The translations under genes were made by a program, and so were the position numbers. The notes beneath the pieces were generated by a model. The model had not been told where the DNA came from and did no database searches. It worked only from the letters and a program-made list of their open reading frames with translations. Below are positions 9,389-22,410 of a stretch of DNA of 64,000 bases, one piece after another; within the stretch, counting starts at the first letter, position 1, and each line of letters opens with the position of its first letter. This stretch comes from Rhizobium sp. SSA_523 (GTDB lineage Bacteria; Pseudomonadota; Alphaproteobacteria; Rhizobiales; Rhizobiaceae), in assembly GCF_030435705.1 (NCBI RefSeq), contig NZ_CP129382.1, forward strand, positions 2,046,001 through 2,110,000, in the 5' to 3' direction.

Positions 9389-11851
9389 ATGAACAATTCC
9401 CTTACCCCGGTCGAAATCCCGCAGCCGGCACCCCGCAGCTCCAATCCGAAAATCATGGCGGAGGAAATCATCGAGCGCCTGACCTACCGCATCGGCAAGG
9501 ATGCCAAGGTCGCAAAGCCGCATGATTGGTTGACCGCCACCATTCTCGTCGTGCGCGACCGGATCATCGACAAGTGGATGGAATCCACTCGCCGCGTGTA
9601 CCGGACCGGTGACAAGCGGGTCTATTATCTATCGCTGGAATTCCTGATCGGCCGCCTGATGCGCGATGCCGTCACCAATCTCGAACTGATGGCCGAGATC
9701 CGCGACGCGCTGAAATCGCTCGGCGTCGACATGGACGTGATTGCCGGACTGGAACCGGATGCCGCGCTCGGCAATGGCGGCCTCGGGCGCCTGGCGGCCT
9801 GTTTCATGGAAAGCATGGCGACGGTGGACATTCCCGCCTATGGCTACGGCATTCGCTATGTCCACGGCCTGTTCCGGCAGCAGATGGCCGATGGCTGGCA
9901 GGTCGAACTGCCGGAAACATGGCTGGCGCACGGCAATCCCTGGGAATTCGAACGCCGCGAGAGCTCCTACGAGATCGGCTTCGGCGGCTCGGTGGAAGGC
10001 GTTGGCGGCTATGACGAAGCGCCGCGCTATGTCTGGAAGCCGGCGGAGCGCGTCATCGCCATGGCCTATGACACGCCGATCGTCGGCTGGCGCGGCAAGC
10101 GCGTCAACACCTTGCGGCTGTGGTCGGCCCAGCCGATTGACCCGATCCTGCTCGATGCCTTCAATGCCGGCGATCACATCGGCGCGCTGCGCGAAAGCAA
10201 CAAGGCGGAGACGCTGACGCGCGTTCTCTATCCGGCCGACGCCAATCCGGCCGGTCAGGAACTGCGCCTGCGCCAGGAATATTTCTTCTCCTCGGCATCG
10301 CTGCAGGACATCCTGCGCCGCCACCTGCAGCAATATCCCGATTTCACCAATCTGCACGAGAAGGTTTCGATCCAGCTGAACGATACGCATCCGGCCGTCT
10401 CGATCGCCGAGATGATGCGGCTGCTGACCGACGTGCACGGCATGGATTTCGACGAGGCCTGGGATATCACCCGCCAGACCTTCTCCTACACCAATCACAC
10501 GCTCCTGCCGGAGGCGCTGGAAAGCTGGCCCGTGCCGCTGTTCGAAAGGCTCCTGCCGCGCCACATGCAGATCATCTACGCGGTCAACACCAAGATCCTG
10601 CTGGAGGCGCGCAAGGACAAGACCTTCGACGATACCCAGATCCGCGCGATCTCGCTGATCGACGAGAATGGCGATCGCCGGGTGCGCATGGGCAATCTCG
10701 CCTTTGTCGGCTCGCATTCGATCAACGGCGTCTCGGCGCTGCATACGGAGCTGATGAAGGAGACGGTGTTTTCCGACCTGCATGCACTCTATCCCAACCG
10801 GATCAACAACAAGACGAACGGGATCACGCCGCGCCGCTGGCTGATGCAATGCAATCCCGGTCTCACCGGCCTGGTCCGCGAGGCGATCGGCAGCGCCTTC
10901 GAGGACGATACCGAAAAGCTCAAGGCGCTGGACGATTTCGCCGAGGATGCCTCCTTCCAGGAGAAATTCGCGGCGGTGAAACATGCCAACAAGGTGCAGC
11001 TCGCCAATCTCGTCGGCAGCCGCATGGGCATCCGGATCGACCCCTCGGCCATGTTCGACATCCAGATCAAGCGCATCCATGAATACAAGCGGCAGCTATT
11101 GAACATCGTCGAGGCGGTGGCGCTCTACGATCAGATCCGCTCGCATCCGGAGCTGGACTGGGTTCCGCGCGTGAAGCTGTTCGCCGGCAAGGCGGCGCCG
11201 AGCTATCACAATGCCAAGCTGATCATCAAGCTGGCCAATGACGTCGCGCGGGTGATCAACAATGATCCGGCGGTGCGCGGCCTGCTGAAGATCGTCTTCA
11301 TCCCGAATTACAACGTCTCGCTCGCCGAGATCATGGTGCCGGCAGCCGATCTGTCGGAGCAGATCTCGACCGCCGGCATGGAAGCCTCGGGCACCGGCAA
11401 CATGAAATTCGCCCTCAACGGAGCGCTGACAATCGGCACGCTGGACGGCGCCAATGTCGAGATGCGCGATCACGTGGGCGAGGACAATATCGTCATCTTC
11501 GGCATGACAGCCGAGGAAGTGGCCCGCACGCGGGCGGACGGCCATAATCCGCGCGCCATCATCGAGGAATCGCGCGAACTGGCCCAGGCCCTTGCGGCCA
11601 TTGCCTCTGGCGTCTTCTCTCCCGATGACCGCTCGCGGTTCCAGGGCCTGATGGAAGGTCTCTACAATCACGACTGGTTCATGGTGGCAGCCGATTTCGA
11701 TGCCTATGCCAAGGCCCAGCGGGATGTCGACCAGATCTGGAGCAAGCCCAAGAGCTGGTATGCCAAGACCATCCGCAATACCGCACGCATGGGCTGGTTC
11801 TCGTCCGACCGGACCATCCGCCAATATGCGACGGATATCTGGAGAGCTTGA
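9389..11851 (+). CDS. glgP: Glycogen phosphorylase
   Basis: GlgP releases glucose-1-phosphate from glycogen chain ends using PLP. The 820-aa length fits GT35 phosphorylases. The PLP-lysine region reads EASGTGNMKFALNGALTIG near residue 670, and the N-terminal RVYYLSLEFLIGR block is intact. The frame can be extended to a TTG at 9341. I prefer the ATG at 9389 because MNNSLTPVEIPQP resembles rhizobial GlgP N-termini as I remember them and TTG starts are rare. The ribosome site for either start is weak. It is the first gene of the glycogen cluster and overlaps glgB by one base (TGATG), so the two are probably translationally coupled. Confidence 0.95.
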   Translation: MNNSLTPVEIPQPAPRSSNPKIMAEEIIERLTYRIGKDAKVAKPHDWLTATILVVRDRIIDKWMESTRRVYRTGDKRVYYLSLEFLIGRLMRDAVTNLELMAEIRDALKSLGVDMDVIAGLEPDAALGNGGLGRLAACFMESMATVDIPAYGYGIRYVHGLFRQQMADGWQVELPETWLAHGNPWEFERRESSYEIGFGGSVEGVGGYDEAPRYVWKPAERVIAMAYDTPIVGWRGKRVNTLRLWSAQPIDPILLDAFNAGDHIGALRESNKAETLTRVLYPADANPAGQELRLRQEYFFSSASLQDILRRHLQQYPDFTNLHEKVSIQLNDTHPAVSIAEMMRLLTDVHGMDFDEAWDITRQTFSYTNHTLLPEALESWPVPLFERLLPRHMQIIYAVNTKILLEARKDKTFDDTQIRAISLIDENGDRRVRMGNLAFVGSHSINGVSALHTELMKETVFSDLHALYPNRINNKTNGITPRRWLMQCNPGLTGLVREAIGSAFEDDTEKLKALDDFAEDASFQEKFAAVKHANKVQLANLVGSRMGIRIDPSAMFDIQIKRIHEYKRQLLNIVEAVALYDQIRSHPELDWVPRVKLFAGKAAPSYHNAKLIIKLANDVARVINNDPAVRGLLKIVFIPNYNVSLAEIMVPAADLSEQISTAGMEASGTGNMKFALNGALTIGTLDGANVEMRDHVGEDNIVIFGMTAEEVARTRADGHNPRAIIEESRELAQALAAIASGVFSPDDRSRFQGLMEGLYNHDWFMVAADFDAYAKAQRDVDQIWSKPKSWYAKTIRNTARMGWFSSDRTIRQYATDIWRA

Positions 11852-14067
11852 TGAGCCAGTCGCCCAAAGAGCTCGGCAGGAAAGGGCAAACGGAAAAGGG
11901 TGACATCTCACTTGCCGAGATCGAGGCGATCACACAGGGCGCACATGCCAATCCCTTCGCCATACTCGGCCCGCACAAGAGCGGAAACAGCGTCATTGCG
12001 CGCTGTTTCATCCCCGGCGCAGAAGCCGTCACGGCTTTGACGCTGGACGGACAGGCCGTCGGCGAGCTCGCCCTGCGGCATGCCGACGGCTTCTTCGAGG
12101 GCGCAACGACGCTGACCCAGGCGCGGCCGCTGCGCTATCGCGCCCGCCGCGGCGATGTGGAATGGTCGGTGACCGATCCCTATAGTTTCGGCCCGGTGCT
12201 TGGGCCGATGGACGATTATCTTCTGCGCGAGGGGTCCCATCTTCGGCTTTTCGACAAGATGGGCGCCCATCCCTTGAAACATGAGGGTGCCGAGGGTTTT
12301 CACTTCGCCGTCTGGGCGCCGAATGCGGCGCGCGTCTCGGTGGTCGGCGATTTCAACAATTGGGATGGCCGTCGCCACGTGATGCGGCTGCGCATGGATA
12401 CCGGCATCTGGGAAATCTTCGCTCCCGATGTGAGACCCGGCGCCAGCTACAAGTTCGAAATCCTGGACAAGGAAGGCAATCCGCTTCCCCTGAAGGCCGA
12501 TCCCTATGCCCGCCGGGCCGAATTGCGGCCGCAGACAGCCTCGATCACGACGGCCGAGCTCGACCAGGCCTGGGATGACGCGGCACATCGCGAATTCTGG
12601 AAGAAAGCCGATCACCGCCGGCAGCCGATCTCGATCTACGAGGTGCATGCCGGCTCATGGCGTCGGCGCGACGATTCAAGCTTCCTCTCCTGGGACGAAC
12701 TGGCGGCCGAGCTCATTCCCTATGTGACGGATATGGGCTTCACCCATATCGAATTCCTGCCGATCACCGAACATCCCTATGATCCGTCCTGGGGCTATCA
12801 GACGACCGGCCTCTACGCCCCGACCGCCCGTTTCGGCGATCCGGAAGGCTTTGCCCGCTTCGTCAACGGCTGCCACAAGGTCGGCATCGGCGTCATCCTC
12901 GACTGGGTGCCGGCGCATTTCCCCACCGATGCGCATGGCTTGCGCCATTTCGACGGCACGGCGCTTTACGAGCATGAGGATCCACGCCAGGGCTTTCACC
13001 CCGACTGGAACACCGCCATCTACAATTTCGGCCGGATCGAAGTCCTGTCCTACCTGATCAACAACGCGCTCTACTGGTCGGAAAAGTTCCACCTGGACGG
13101 ATTGCGCGTCGATGCCGTTGCCTCGATGCTTTACCTCGATTATTCCCGCAAGCACGGCGAATGGGTGCCCAACGAATATGGCGGGCGGGAAAATCTGGAG
13201 GCCGTCCGCTTCCTGCAGAAGCTGAACGCCGTCAGCTATGGCAGCCATCCCGGCGTGATGACGATTGCGGAGGAAAGCACTTCCTGGCCGAAGGTCTCGC
13301 ATCCGGTGCATGAAGGCGGCCTCGGCTTCGGCTTCAAGTGGAACATGGGCTTCATGCACGACACGCTGAGCTATCTGAAGCGCGAGCCCGTGCATCGCAG
13401 GTTTCACCACAACGAGCTGACCTTCGGCCTTCTCTACGCCTTCACGGAAAATTTCGTCCTGCCTCTCAGCCATGACGAGGTGGTGCACGGCAAGGGCTCG
13501 CTGCTGGCGAAAATGGCCGGAGACGACTGGCAGAAATTCGCCAATCTGCGCGCCTATTACGCCTTCATGTGGGGCTATCCCGGCAAGAAGCTCTTGTTCA
13601 TGGGCCAGGAATTCGCCCAATGGAGCGAATGGAGCGAGGAGCGGCAGCTGGACTGGAACCTGCTGCACTATCACCCGCATGAGGGGATAAGGCGGCTGGT
13701 GCGCGACCTGAACCTCACCTACCGCGCCAAACCCGCTTTGCATGCCCGCGATTGCGAGCCGGAGGGCTTCGAATGGCTTTTGGCCGACGATGCCGAGGCC
13801 TCGGTCTATGCCTGGCTGCGCAAGGCGCCGGGCGAGAAGCCGGTGGCGGTCATCACCAATTTCACACCGGTCTATCGCGAGAGCTACAGGGTTCCGCTGC
13901 CGCTTGCCGGGCGCTGGCGCGAAGTGCTGAACACGGATGCCGAAATCTACGGGGGCAGCGGCAAAGGCAATGGCGGCAGAGTGCAGGCGGTTTCGGCGGG
14001 GGGCACCACCTATGCCGAGGTCACCCTGCCGCCGCTTGCCACCATCATGCTTGAGCCGGAACACTGA
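11851..14067 (+). CDS. glgB: 1,4-alpha-glucan branching enzyme
   Basis: GlgB makes the alpha-1,6 branches of glycogen. The 738-aa protein has N-terminal beta-sandwich modules and a GH13 barrel. The catalytic set is visible: nucleophile Asp421 (LRVDAVASM), acid/base Glu474 (IAEESTSWP) and Asp542 ([11 protein letters not shown]). Their spacing equals that of the E. coli enzyme. The ATG at 11851 shares its A with the glgP stop. An in-frame TTG directly before it is not needed. Second gene of the glycogen operon, with glgC 23 bases downstream. Confidence 0.96.
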   Translation: MSQSPKELGRKGQTEKGDISLAEIEAITQGAHANPFAILGPHKSGNSVIARCFIPGAEAVTALTLDGQAVGELALRHADGFFEGATTLTQARPLRYRARRGDVEWSVTDPYSFGPVLGPMDDYLLREGSHLRLFDKMGAHPLKHEGAEGFHFAVWAPNAARVSVVGDFNNWDGRRHVMRLRMDTGIWEIFAPDVRPGASYKFEILDKEGNPLPLKADPYARRAELRPQTASITTAELDQAWDDAAHREFWKKADHRRQPISIYEVHAGSWRRRDDSSFLSWDELAAELIPYVTDMGFTHIEFLPITEHPYDPSWGYQTTGLYAPTARFGDPEGFARFVNGCHKVGIGVILDWVPAHFPTDAHGLRHFDGTALYEHEDPRQGFHPDWNTAIYNFGRIEVLSYLINNALYWSEKFHLDGLRVDAVASMLYLDYSRKHGEWVPNEYGGRENLEAVRFLQKLNAVSYGSHPGVMTIAEESTSWPKVSHPVHEGGLGFGFKWNMGFMHDTLSYLKREPVHRRFHHNELTFGLLYAFTENFVLPLSHDEVVHGKGSLLAKMAGDDWQKFANLRAYYAFMWGYPGKKLLFMGQEFAQWSEWSEERQLDWNLLHYHPHEGIRRLVRDLNLTYRAKPALHARDCEPEGFEWLLADDAEASVYAWLRKAPGEKPVAVITNFTPVYRESYRVPLPLAGRWREVLNTDAEIYGGSGKGNGGRVQAVSAGGTTYAEVTLPPLATIMLEPEH

Positions 14068-14090
14068 TTGCATTGGGAGGGACCAAAAGA

Positions 14091-15356
14091 ATGACCGCAA
14101 CCAAACGAAGCCAGCCGCTCGCGCGTGACGCCATGGCCTATGTACTGGCCGGCGGACGCGGCAGCCGCCTGAAGGAACTGACCGATCGCCGCGCCAAGCC
14201 CGCCGTCTATTTCGGCGGCAAGGCGCGCATCATCGATTTCGCCCTCTCCAATGCGCTCAATTCCGGCATAAGGAGATTCGGCGTGGCCACCCAGTACAAG
14301 GCGCATTCGCTGATCCGGCATCTGCAGCGCGGCTGGAACTTCCTGCGGCCCGAGCGAAACGAGAGCTTCGATATTCTGCCGGCCTCGCAGCGTGTTTCGG
14401 AAACCCAGTGGTACGAGGGCACGGCGGACGCCGTCTACCAGAACATCGACATCATCGAAGCGTATAATCCGGAATTCATGGTCATCCTGGCCGGCGACCA
14501 TGTCTACAAGATGGATTATGAATTGATGCTGCAGCAGCACGTGGATTCCGGCGCGGACGTCACCGTCGGCTGCCTGGAAGTGCCGCGCATGGAAGCCACC
14601 GGCTTCGGCGTCATGCATGTCAACGAGAAGGACGAGATCATCGCCTTCGTCGAGAAGCCGGCCGATCCGCCGGGCATTCCGGGCAAGCCGGACCATGCCC
14701 TGGCATCCATGGGGATTTACGTGTTCCACACGAAATTCCTGATGGAATGCCTGCGCCAGGATGCGGCAGACCCCCATTCCAGCCGCGATTTCGGCAAGGA
14801 CATCATCCCGGGCATCGTCTCCAGCGGCAAGGCCGTAGCGCATCGCTTTACCGAATCCTGCGTGCGCTCCGATTTCGAGCGGCAGGCCTATTGGCGCGAT
14901 GTGGGAACCATAGACGCCTATTGGCAGGCCAATATCGACCTGACGGGGATCGTCCCCGAGCTCGATATCTACGACAAGTCCTGGCCGATCTGGACCTATG
15001 CCGAGATCACGCCGCCGGCCAAATTCGTGCATGACGACGAGGACCGCCGAGGCTCGGCCGTCTCCTCCGTCGTCTCCGGCGATTGCATCATCTCCGGCTC
15101 GTCGCTCTACAACAGCCTGCTGTTCACCGGTGTCCGGGCCAATTCCTATTCCAGGCTCGAAGGCGCGGTCATTCTTCCCAATGTCCGCATCGGCCGCCGC
15201 GCCCAGCTTCGCAATGTCGTCATCGACGCGGGTGTAACCATTCCCGAAGGCCTTGTGGTGGGAGAAGATCCGGACATCGACGCCAAGCGCTTCCGGCGCA
15301 GCGAGAGCGGCATCTGCCTCATCACCCAGCCGATGATCGACAAACTGGATCTTTGA
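14091..15356 (+). CDS. glgC: Glucose-1-phosphate adenylyltransferase
   Basis: GlgC makes ADP-glucose, the committed and normally allosterically controlled step of glycogen synthesis. The 421-aa length is typical. The nucleotide-binding block reads [20 protein letters not shown] and is followed by the family signature around GTADAVYQN. The C-terminal part is a left-handed beta-helix that carries the regulatory sites in this family. Start ATG 14091 has GGGAGGG about 9 bases upstream. It sits between glgB and glgA, the usual agrobacterial order. The spacer to glgA is unusually long (213 bases) and repetitive. Confidence 0.96.
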   Translation: MTATKRSQPLARDAMAYVLAGGRGSRLKELTDRRAKPAVYFGGKARIIDFALSNALNSGIRRFGVATQYKAHSLIRHLQRGWNFLRPERNESFDILPASQRVSETQWYEGTADAVYQNIDIIEAYNPEFMVILAGDHVYKMDYELMLQQHVDSGADVTVGCLEVPRMEATGFGVMHVNEKDEIIAFVEKPADPPGIPGKPDHALASMGIYVFHTKFLMECLRQDAADPHSSRDFGKDIIPGIVSSGKAVAHRFTESCVRSDFERQAYWRDVGTIDAYWQANIDLTGIVPELDIYDKSWPIWTYAEITPPAKFVHDDEDRRGSAVSSVVSGDCIISGSSLYNSLLFTGVRANSYSRLEGAVILPNVRIGRRAQLRNVVIDAGVTIPEGLVVGEDPDIDAKRFRRSESGICLITQPMIDKLDL

Positions 15357-15453
15357 CGCGGCGCAAGGACAAGGCGCGGTCGAGGTTCAGGATCACGGTC
15401 AGGGTCTGGGCTTCGGCAAAGCCGGTGCCTGTTGTGGCATGAGGGTTGGCATT

Positions 15454-15515
15454 GTGGACACGGTGGCCAATGCGGGCACGGTGGCCAATGTGGGCACGGT
15501 GGCCAGTGCGGGCAG
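15454..15515 (+). repeat. 18-bp tandem repeat in the glgC-glgA spacer
   Basis: Three consecutive 18-bp units (15454, 15472, 15490), close to GCGGGCACGGTGGCCAAT, are followed by a partial fourth. They lie outside both genes, so any effect would be on the transcript between glgC and glgA. Confidence 0.8.
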
Positions 15516-15569
15516 GCTGAGCACTGTTAGCCCGCTGAGCAAAGTGGGAATGGGGAAAAAGGAAAACGC

Positions 15570-18643
<3,074 letters not shown>

Positions 18644-18777
18644 ACCATCGCCATGCCCGGGTCCGGGCCTTGCCTTTTCGGGCAGGCGCGGCCTCCGGGC
18701 GAAGCGCGGCCCGCCGGGCAAGGCGCGTCGCCTCGGGCTCCGGCCTGCCCAATGGAGTGCGGTCGCGGCGCTGGCCT

Positions 18778-19224
18778 TCACGGCTGGCGGATTTCGGGCT
18801 CCACCAGCATCTGCAGCAGGCTGAGCGATTCCTGCCAGCCGAGATAGCAGGCCGCTTCCGGAATGACGTCCGGCAGCCCGGATTGCGTCACCTTCAGCTC
18901 GGTACCGACCACCGTCGAGCGCATCTCCACAGTGGTCTCGATCTCGCCGGGCAGGTTCGGATCGTCGAACTGATCCGTATAGCGCAGCCTTTCGTTCTCG
19001 ATGATCTCCAGGTAGCGGCCGCCAAAGGAATGGCTCTCGCCCGTCGTGAAATTGGTGAAGGACATGCGGAAGGCACCGCCCACCCTCGGCTCGAAGACAT
19101 GCATATGCGCGGTAAACCCATGCGGCGGGTTCCACTTGACCATGGCATCGGCATCGGTGAAGGCGCGAAAGACGCGCTCCGGCGGCGCCTTCAAGACCCG
19201 GTGCAATCGAATGGTGAATGGCAT
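18778..19224 (-). CDS. SRPBCC / AHSA1-type START-like protein
   Basis: This 148-aa single-domain protein is of the Activator-of-Hsp90-ATPase-1-like (SRPBCC) type. The N-terminus reads RVLKAPPERVFRAFTDADAM and the core contains the FEPRVGGAFRM stretch typical of the family. These small helix-grip proteins bind hydrophobic ligands, and bacterial members mostly lack a known role. The ATG at 19224 follows GAGGAGG closely. It is transcribed towards pgm and away from glgX, breaking an otherwise collinear glycogen cluster. Involvement in glycogen metabolism is not indicated by the sequence. Confidence 0.88.
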   Translation of the reverse strand: MPFTIRLHRVLKAPPERVFRAFTDADAMVKWNPPHGFTAHMHVFEPRVGGAFRMSFTNFTTGESHSFGGRYLEIIENERLRYTDQFDDPNLPGEIETTVEMRSTVVGTELKVTQSGLPDVIPEAACYLGWQESLSLLQMLVEPEIRQP

Positions 19225-19383
19225 GGCGTCCTCCTCTTCCTCTGTCGAAGCCGGGGCAATCATCAAGGACCCGACATTTGCCTTGAGAGCCTGCCGAAAA
19301 CCGGTATCAAATGTCAAATCCATTCCAGATCCATTCCTCCAGGGGCTCATAGACGGGACGCTGGGCAAGCAGGCGAGACAAGC

Positions 19384-21354
19384 ATGACCAACTCTCCTCT
19401 GGGCGCCGTTCTTCTCGATCAGGCTGTCCGCTTCAGCATCATGTCGCAGCATGCCGAGGCGATCGAGCTTTGCCTCTTCGAGGCGGATGGTGCCCATGAA
19501 CGTGCCCGGCTGTTCCTGCAGAAGACCGGCGACGGTCTCTTCTCGCTGGATGTGCCGGATCTCGCCGAAGGCACCCGTTACGGCCTGCGCGCCCATGGCC
19601 CCTATGATCCGGATCGCGGGCTCTGGTTCGATCCGTCCAAGCTGCTGGTCGATCCCTATGCCAAGCAACTCGACCGGCCTTTCCGCCACGACAGCCGATT
19701 GTCGCTGCGCGGCAAGGACACGGCGCCGCTGGTGCCGAAGGCCATCGTGACCCGCGACCATCCGGTTGCGCTCGAAAGCCCGCGCCTGCCCCAAGGCGGC
19801 TTCATCTACGAGCTCAACGTGCGCGCCTTCACCATGCAGCATCCGGATGTGCCGCCATCCGAGCGCGGCACGCTGGCAGCGCTTGCCCATCCGTCCGTCC
19901 TCGCGCATCTGAAGCGCATCGGCGTGGATGCCGTGGAGCTGATGCCGATCACCGCCTGGATCGATGAGCGCCATCTGCCCGGCCTCGGTCTCACCAATGG
20001 CTGGGGCTACAATCCCGTTGCCTTCATGGCGCTGGATCCGCGCCTCGTCCCGGGCGGCATGGACGAACTGGCAAAGACGGTGCGCGTGCTGCACGAACAC
20101 GGCATCGGCGTGATCCTCGATCTCGTCTTCAACCATACCGGCGAGAGCGACCGGCATGGCGCCACCCTCTCCTTGCGCGGTCTCGACAACCTCACTTATT
20201 ATCGCCACGTTCCCGGTGAGCCGGGCCACCTCATCAACGATACCGGCACGGGCAATACGATTGCCTGCGACGAGCCGGTCGTGCGGCAGCTGATCCTCGA
20301 TACGCTGAGGCATTTCGTCCTGCATGGCGGCGTTGATGGCTTCCGCTTCGATCTCGGAACCGTGCTCGGGCGCAGCGCCCACGGCTTCTCCCGCGACAGC
20401 GAAACACTCGGCGCCATCCTGTCCGACCGCATCCTGTCCGACCGGGTGCTGATCGCCGAGCCCTGGGATATCGGACCGGGCGGCTATCAGCTGGGCAATT
20501 TTCCGCCGCCCTTCCTCGAATGGAATGACCGGACGCGGGATGATCTGCGGTGCTTCTGGCGCGGCGATGCGTGGAAGGCCGGGCGCCTTGCCCATGCCCT
20601 GGCCGGCTCCTCGGATGCTTTCATGCGCCATGGGCAGGCTGAAACGCGCACGGTCAATTTCCTCTGCGCGCATGACGGCTTCACGCTGATGGACCTGGTC
20701 TCCTACGCCCACAAGCACAACGAGGCCAATGGCGAGGAGAACCGCGACGGCCATAACGAGAACCATTCCTGGAACAATGGCATCGAGGGGGAGAGTGACG
20801 ACCCGGCGGTGGTGGCGGCCCGATTCAAGGATGTCAAAGCCTTGCTGGCAACGCTCTTTGCCAGCCGCGGCACGATCATGCTGACGGCCGGCGATGAGGG
20901 CGGCCGCAGCCAGCATGGCAACAACAATGCCTATGCCCAGGACAATCCGCTCACCTGGCTTGACTGGACGACGCTGGATGATGAACTGGTCCAGCACACC
21001 GCCAGCCTCGCCTCCCTGCGACGTCGCTTTTCCGCCTTTTCCGACCTCACCTTTTTCTCCGGCCGCGACGGCGACGTGGAATGGCTGAACCGCTATGGCG
21101 CGCCGATGACCGTTGCCGAATGGGAGGAGGCCGATCGCGGCGACCTGACCATGGTGCTGAAGACCCATGATCGCAAGACACAGCGCGACACCCGCCTCGC
21201 CGTGGTCTTCAACCGCCACCGAGCCGCACTGGATGTCTCCCTTCCAGGCCAGTGGCAGGATCTGGAGAGCGGAAAGACGGGCTCGCTGTTTCGCCTGCCG
21301 CCGCGTTCGGTCCTGTGGTGCGTTCAAGCTTCGGGCCTGGAGCATTTCCGGTGA
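19384..21354 (+). CDS. glgX: Glycogen debranching enzyme (isoamylase-type)
   Basis: GlgX hydrolyses alpha-1,6 branches left after GlgP action. The 656-aa protein has an N-terminal CBM48-like module (about 1-110) and a GH13 barrel. Catalytic residues are Asp323 (FRFDLGTV), Glu359 (LIAEPWDIG) and Asp431 (CAHDGFTLMD). It belongs to the glycogen set but has its own upstream region because the AHSA1 gene is transcribed divergently from it. The last residues (LEHFR) and the stop codon lie inside an intergenic palindromic repeat, so the repeat appears to have supplied or replaced the original 3' end. Confidence 0.95.
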   Translation: MTNSPLGAVLLDQAVRFSIMSQHAEAIELCLFEADGAHERARLFLQKTGDGLFSLDVPDLAEGTRYGLRAHGPYDPDRGLWFDPSKLLVDPYAKQLDRPFRHDSRLSLRGKDTAPLVPKAIVTRDHPVALESPRLPQGGFIYELNVRAFTMQHPDVPPSERGTLAALAHPSVLAHLKRIGVDAVELMPITAWIDERHLPGLGLTNGWGYNPVAFMALDPRLVPGGMDELAKTVRVLHEHGIGVILDLVFNHTGESDRHGATLSLRGLDNLTYYRHVPGEPGHLINDTGTGNTIACDEPVVRQLILDTLRHFVLHGGVDGFRFDLGTVLGRSAHGFSRDSETLGAILSDRILSDRVLIAEPWDIGPGGYQLGNFPPPFLEWNDRTRDDLRCFWRGDAWKAGRLAHALAGSSDAFMRHGQAETRTVNFLCAHDGFTLMDLVSYAHKHNEANGEENRDGHNENHSWNNGIEGESDDPAVVAARFKDVKALLATLFASRGTIMLTAGDEGGRSQHGNNNAYAQDNPLTWLDWTTLDDELVQHTASLASLRRRFSAFSDLTFFSGRDGDVEWLNRYGAPMTVAEWEEADRGDLTMVLKTHDRKTQRDTRLAVVFNRHRAALDVSLPGQWQDLESGKTGSLFRLPPRSVLWCVQASGLEHFR

Positions 21355-21443
21355 AGACGGGATCACCTGAAATGCTCTATCTCTCTGTCTTTGCGCAGTC
21401 CGGTTGCAAAACCGCTGACGCACTTTTGCTGGACCTGCTCCAG
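21336..21443 (+). repeat. Composite palindromic intergenic repeat, copy 1
   Basis: This ~108-bp element starts with the inverted pair GAGCATTTC/GAAATGCTC (21340-21348 and 21369-21377). A second palindromic module around CCGGTTGCAAAACCG ends at CTGGACCTGCTCCAG. A near-identical copy is at 47305-47414. The structure resembles the abundant palindromic elements of rhizobial genomes. It overlaps the end of glgX. Confidence 0.88.
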
Positions 21444-21630
21444 GCTCGGGAATGGGCATGGGTTCAGGCTTGGGCCCAGGAGCAAGCAAAGGCTGAGCGG
21501 GTCGATCAGACACCGCGCCATCTTCGATGATTTTTGCATTGCCGCATCCTGTTTGCCACCTGCCGGGTTCCCGCCGCCGCAAATTGGTATAACAGTCTGT
21601 CTCGAGCTGTCGGACGAACGAGAGGTAGCC

Positions 21631-22116
21631 ATGCCGCGTGAGATTTCGCTGAGAGACGTCAAGGATCTGGTGGGCCAGGAGATCGGCGTTTCCGACTGGA
21701 TCACGGTCGACCAGGCGATGATCGACACCTTTGCCAATGCCACCCGCGACCACCAGTTCATCCATACCGATCCGGATCGCGCCGCGGCGGAAAGCTCCTT
21801 TGGCGGCACGATTGCGCATGGCTTTCTCACCCTCTCCCTGCTCTCGACGATGAACTACGATGCGCTGCCGCATATTCGCGAGCAGACCATGGGGCTGAAT
21901 TACGGCTTCGACAAGCTGCGCTTCGGCTCGCCGGTGCGCAGCGGCCGGCGCATTCGCGGACGCTTCACCCTGACGGAAGCCCGGCTGCGCGGGGCCGGCA
22001 TGCTGATGACCACGTATGATGTGACGGTCGAGATCGAGGATGAGCGCAAGCCGGCCCTGACGGCGCAATGGATCACCATCGTCCAGTTCGACCCGAAGGA
22101 CCGCCCGGAGGACTGA
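21631..22116 (+). CDS. MaoC-family (R)-hydratase-like protein
   Basis: This 161-aa single hot-dog-fold protein has the hydratase signature: DxxxIHxDxxxA with Asp and His near residues 45-50 (HQFIHTDPDRAA), then GTIAHGFLTLSLL. MaoC-type enzymes hydrate 2-enoyl-CoA thioesters or related acyl groups. The ATG at 21631 has GAGAGG about 6 bases upstream. No fatty-acid or PHA genes are adjacent, so the substrate is unknown. Confidence 0.9.
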   Translation: MPREISLRDVKDLVGQEIGVSDWITVDQAMIDTFANATRDHQFIHTDPDRAAAESSFGGTIAHGFLTLSLLSTMNYDALPHIREQTMGLNYGFDKLRFGSPVRSGRRIRGRFTLTEARLRGAGMLMTTYDVTVEIEDERKPALTAQWITIVQFDPKDRPED

Positions 22117-22410
22117 CCTCTTACGTGTCTCGTGTGTCTTTCGCGTCTTGCAACTACAACAGGATTTTTTTGCTTTACTTGAAAGCATTGAGTTCATAAT
22201 AAATGCGATACATACTATAGATCCGCAAAAATAACTCATACAAAGGTATGAGTAGATAGCACAATACGGCACTTCTAATGGCTTCTAAGCTCGTGTTTGT
22301 ATTTGTTAATCCTTGAATTTTCAGATAGCAAGTATAGCTTTCGTCAATTAACCAGATTTAAAATACCTTCTTCGAATTTCGTCATGAAGTGACGGAAAGG
22401 AAGGAAGGCA
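22117..22410 (+). promoter_or_regulatory. AT-rich promoter region of the chemoreceptor gene, with 8-bp inverted repeat
   Basis: These 294 bases are markedly richer in A/T than the flanks. They contain the inverted repeat ACTCATAC-AAAG-GTATGAGT (22234-22253) and no gene. The hairpin lacks a T-tract, so an operator is more likely than a terminator. Promoter function is inferred from position. Confidence 0.5.

Noticed and set aside
19225..22272. Minus-strand frame extending the AHSA1 protein to over 1100 codons
   Set aside because: Only the final 148 residues match a family. The rest is antisense to glgX and MaoC.
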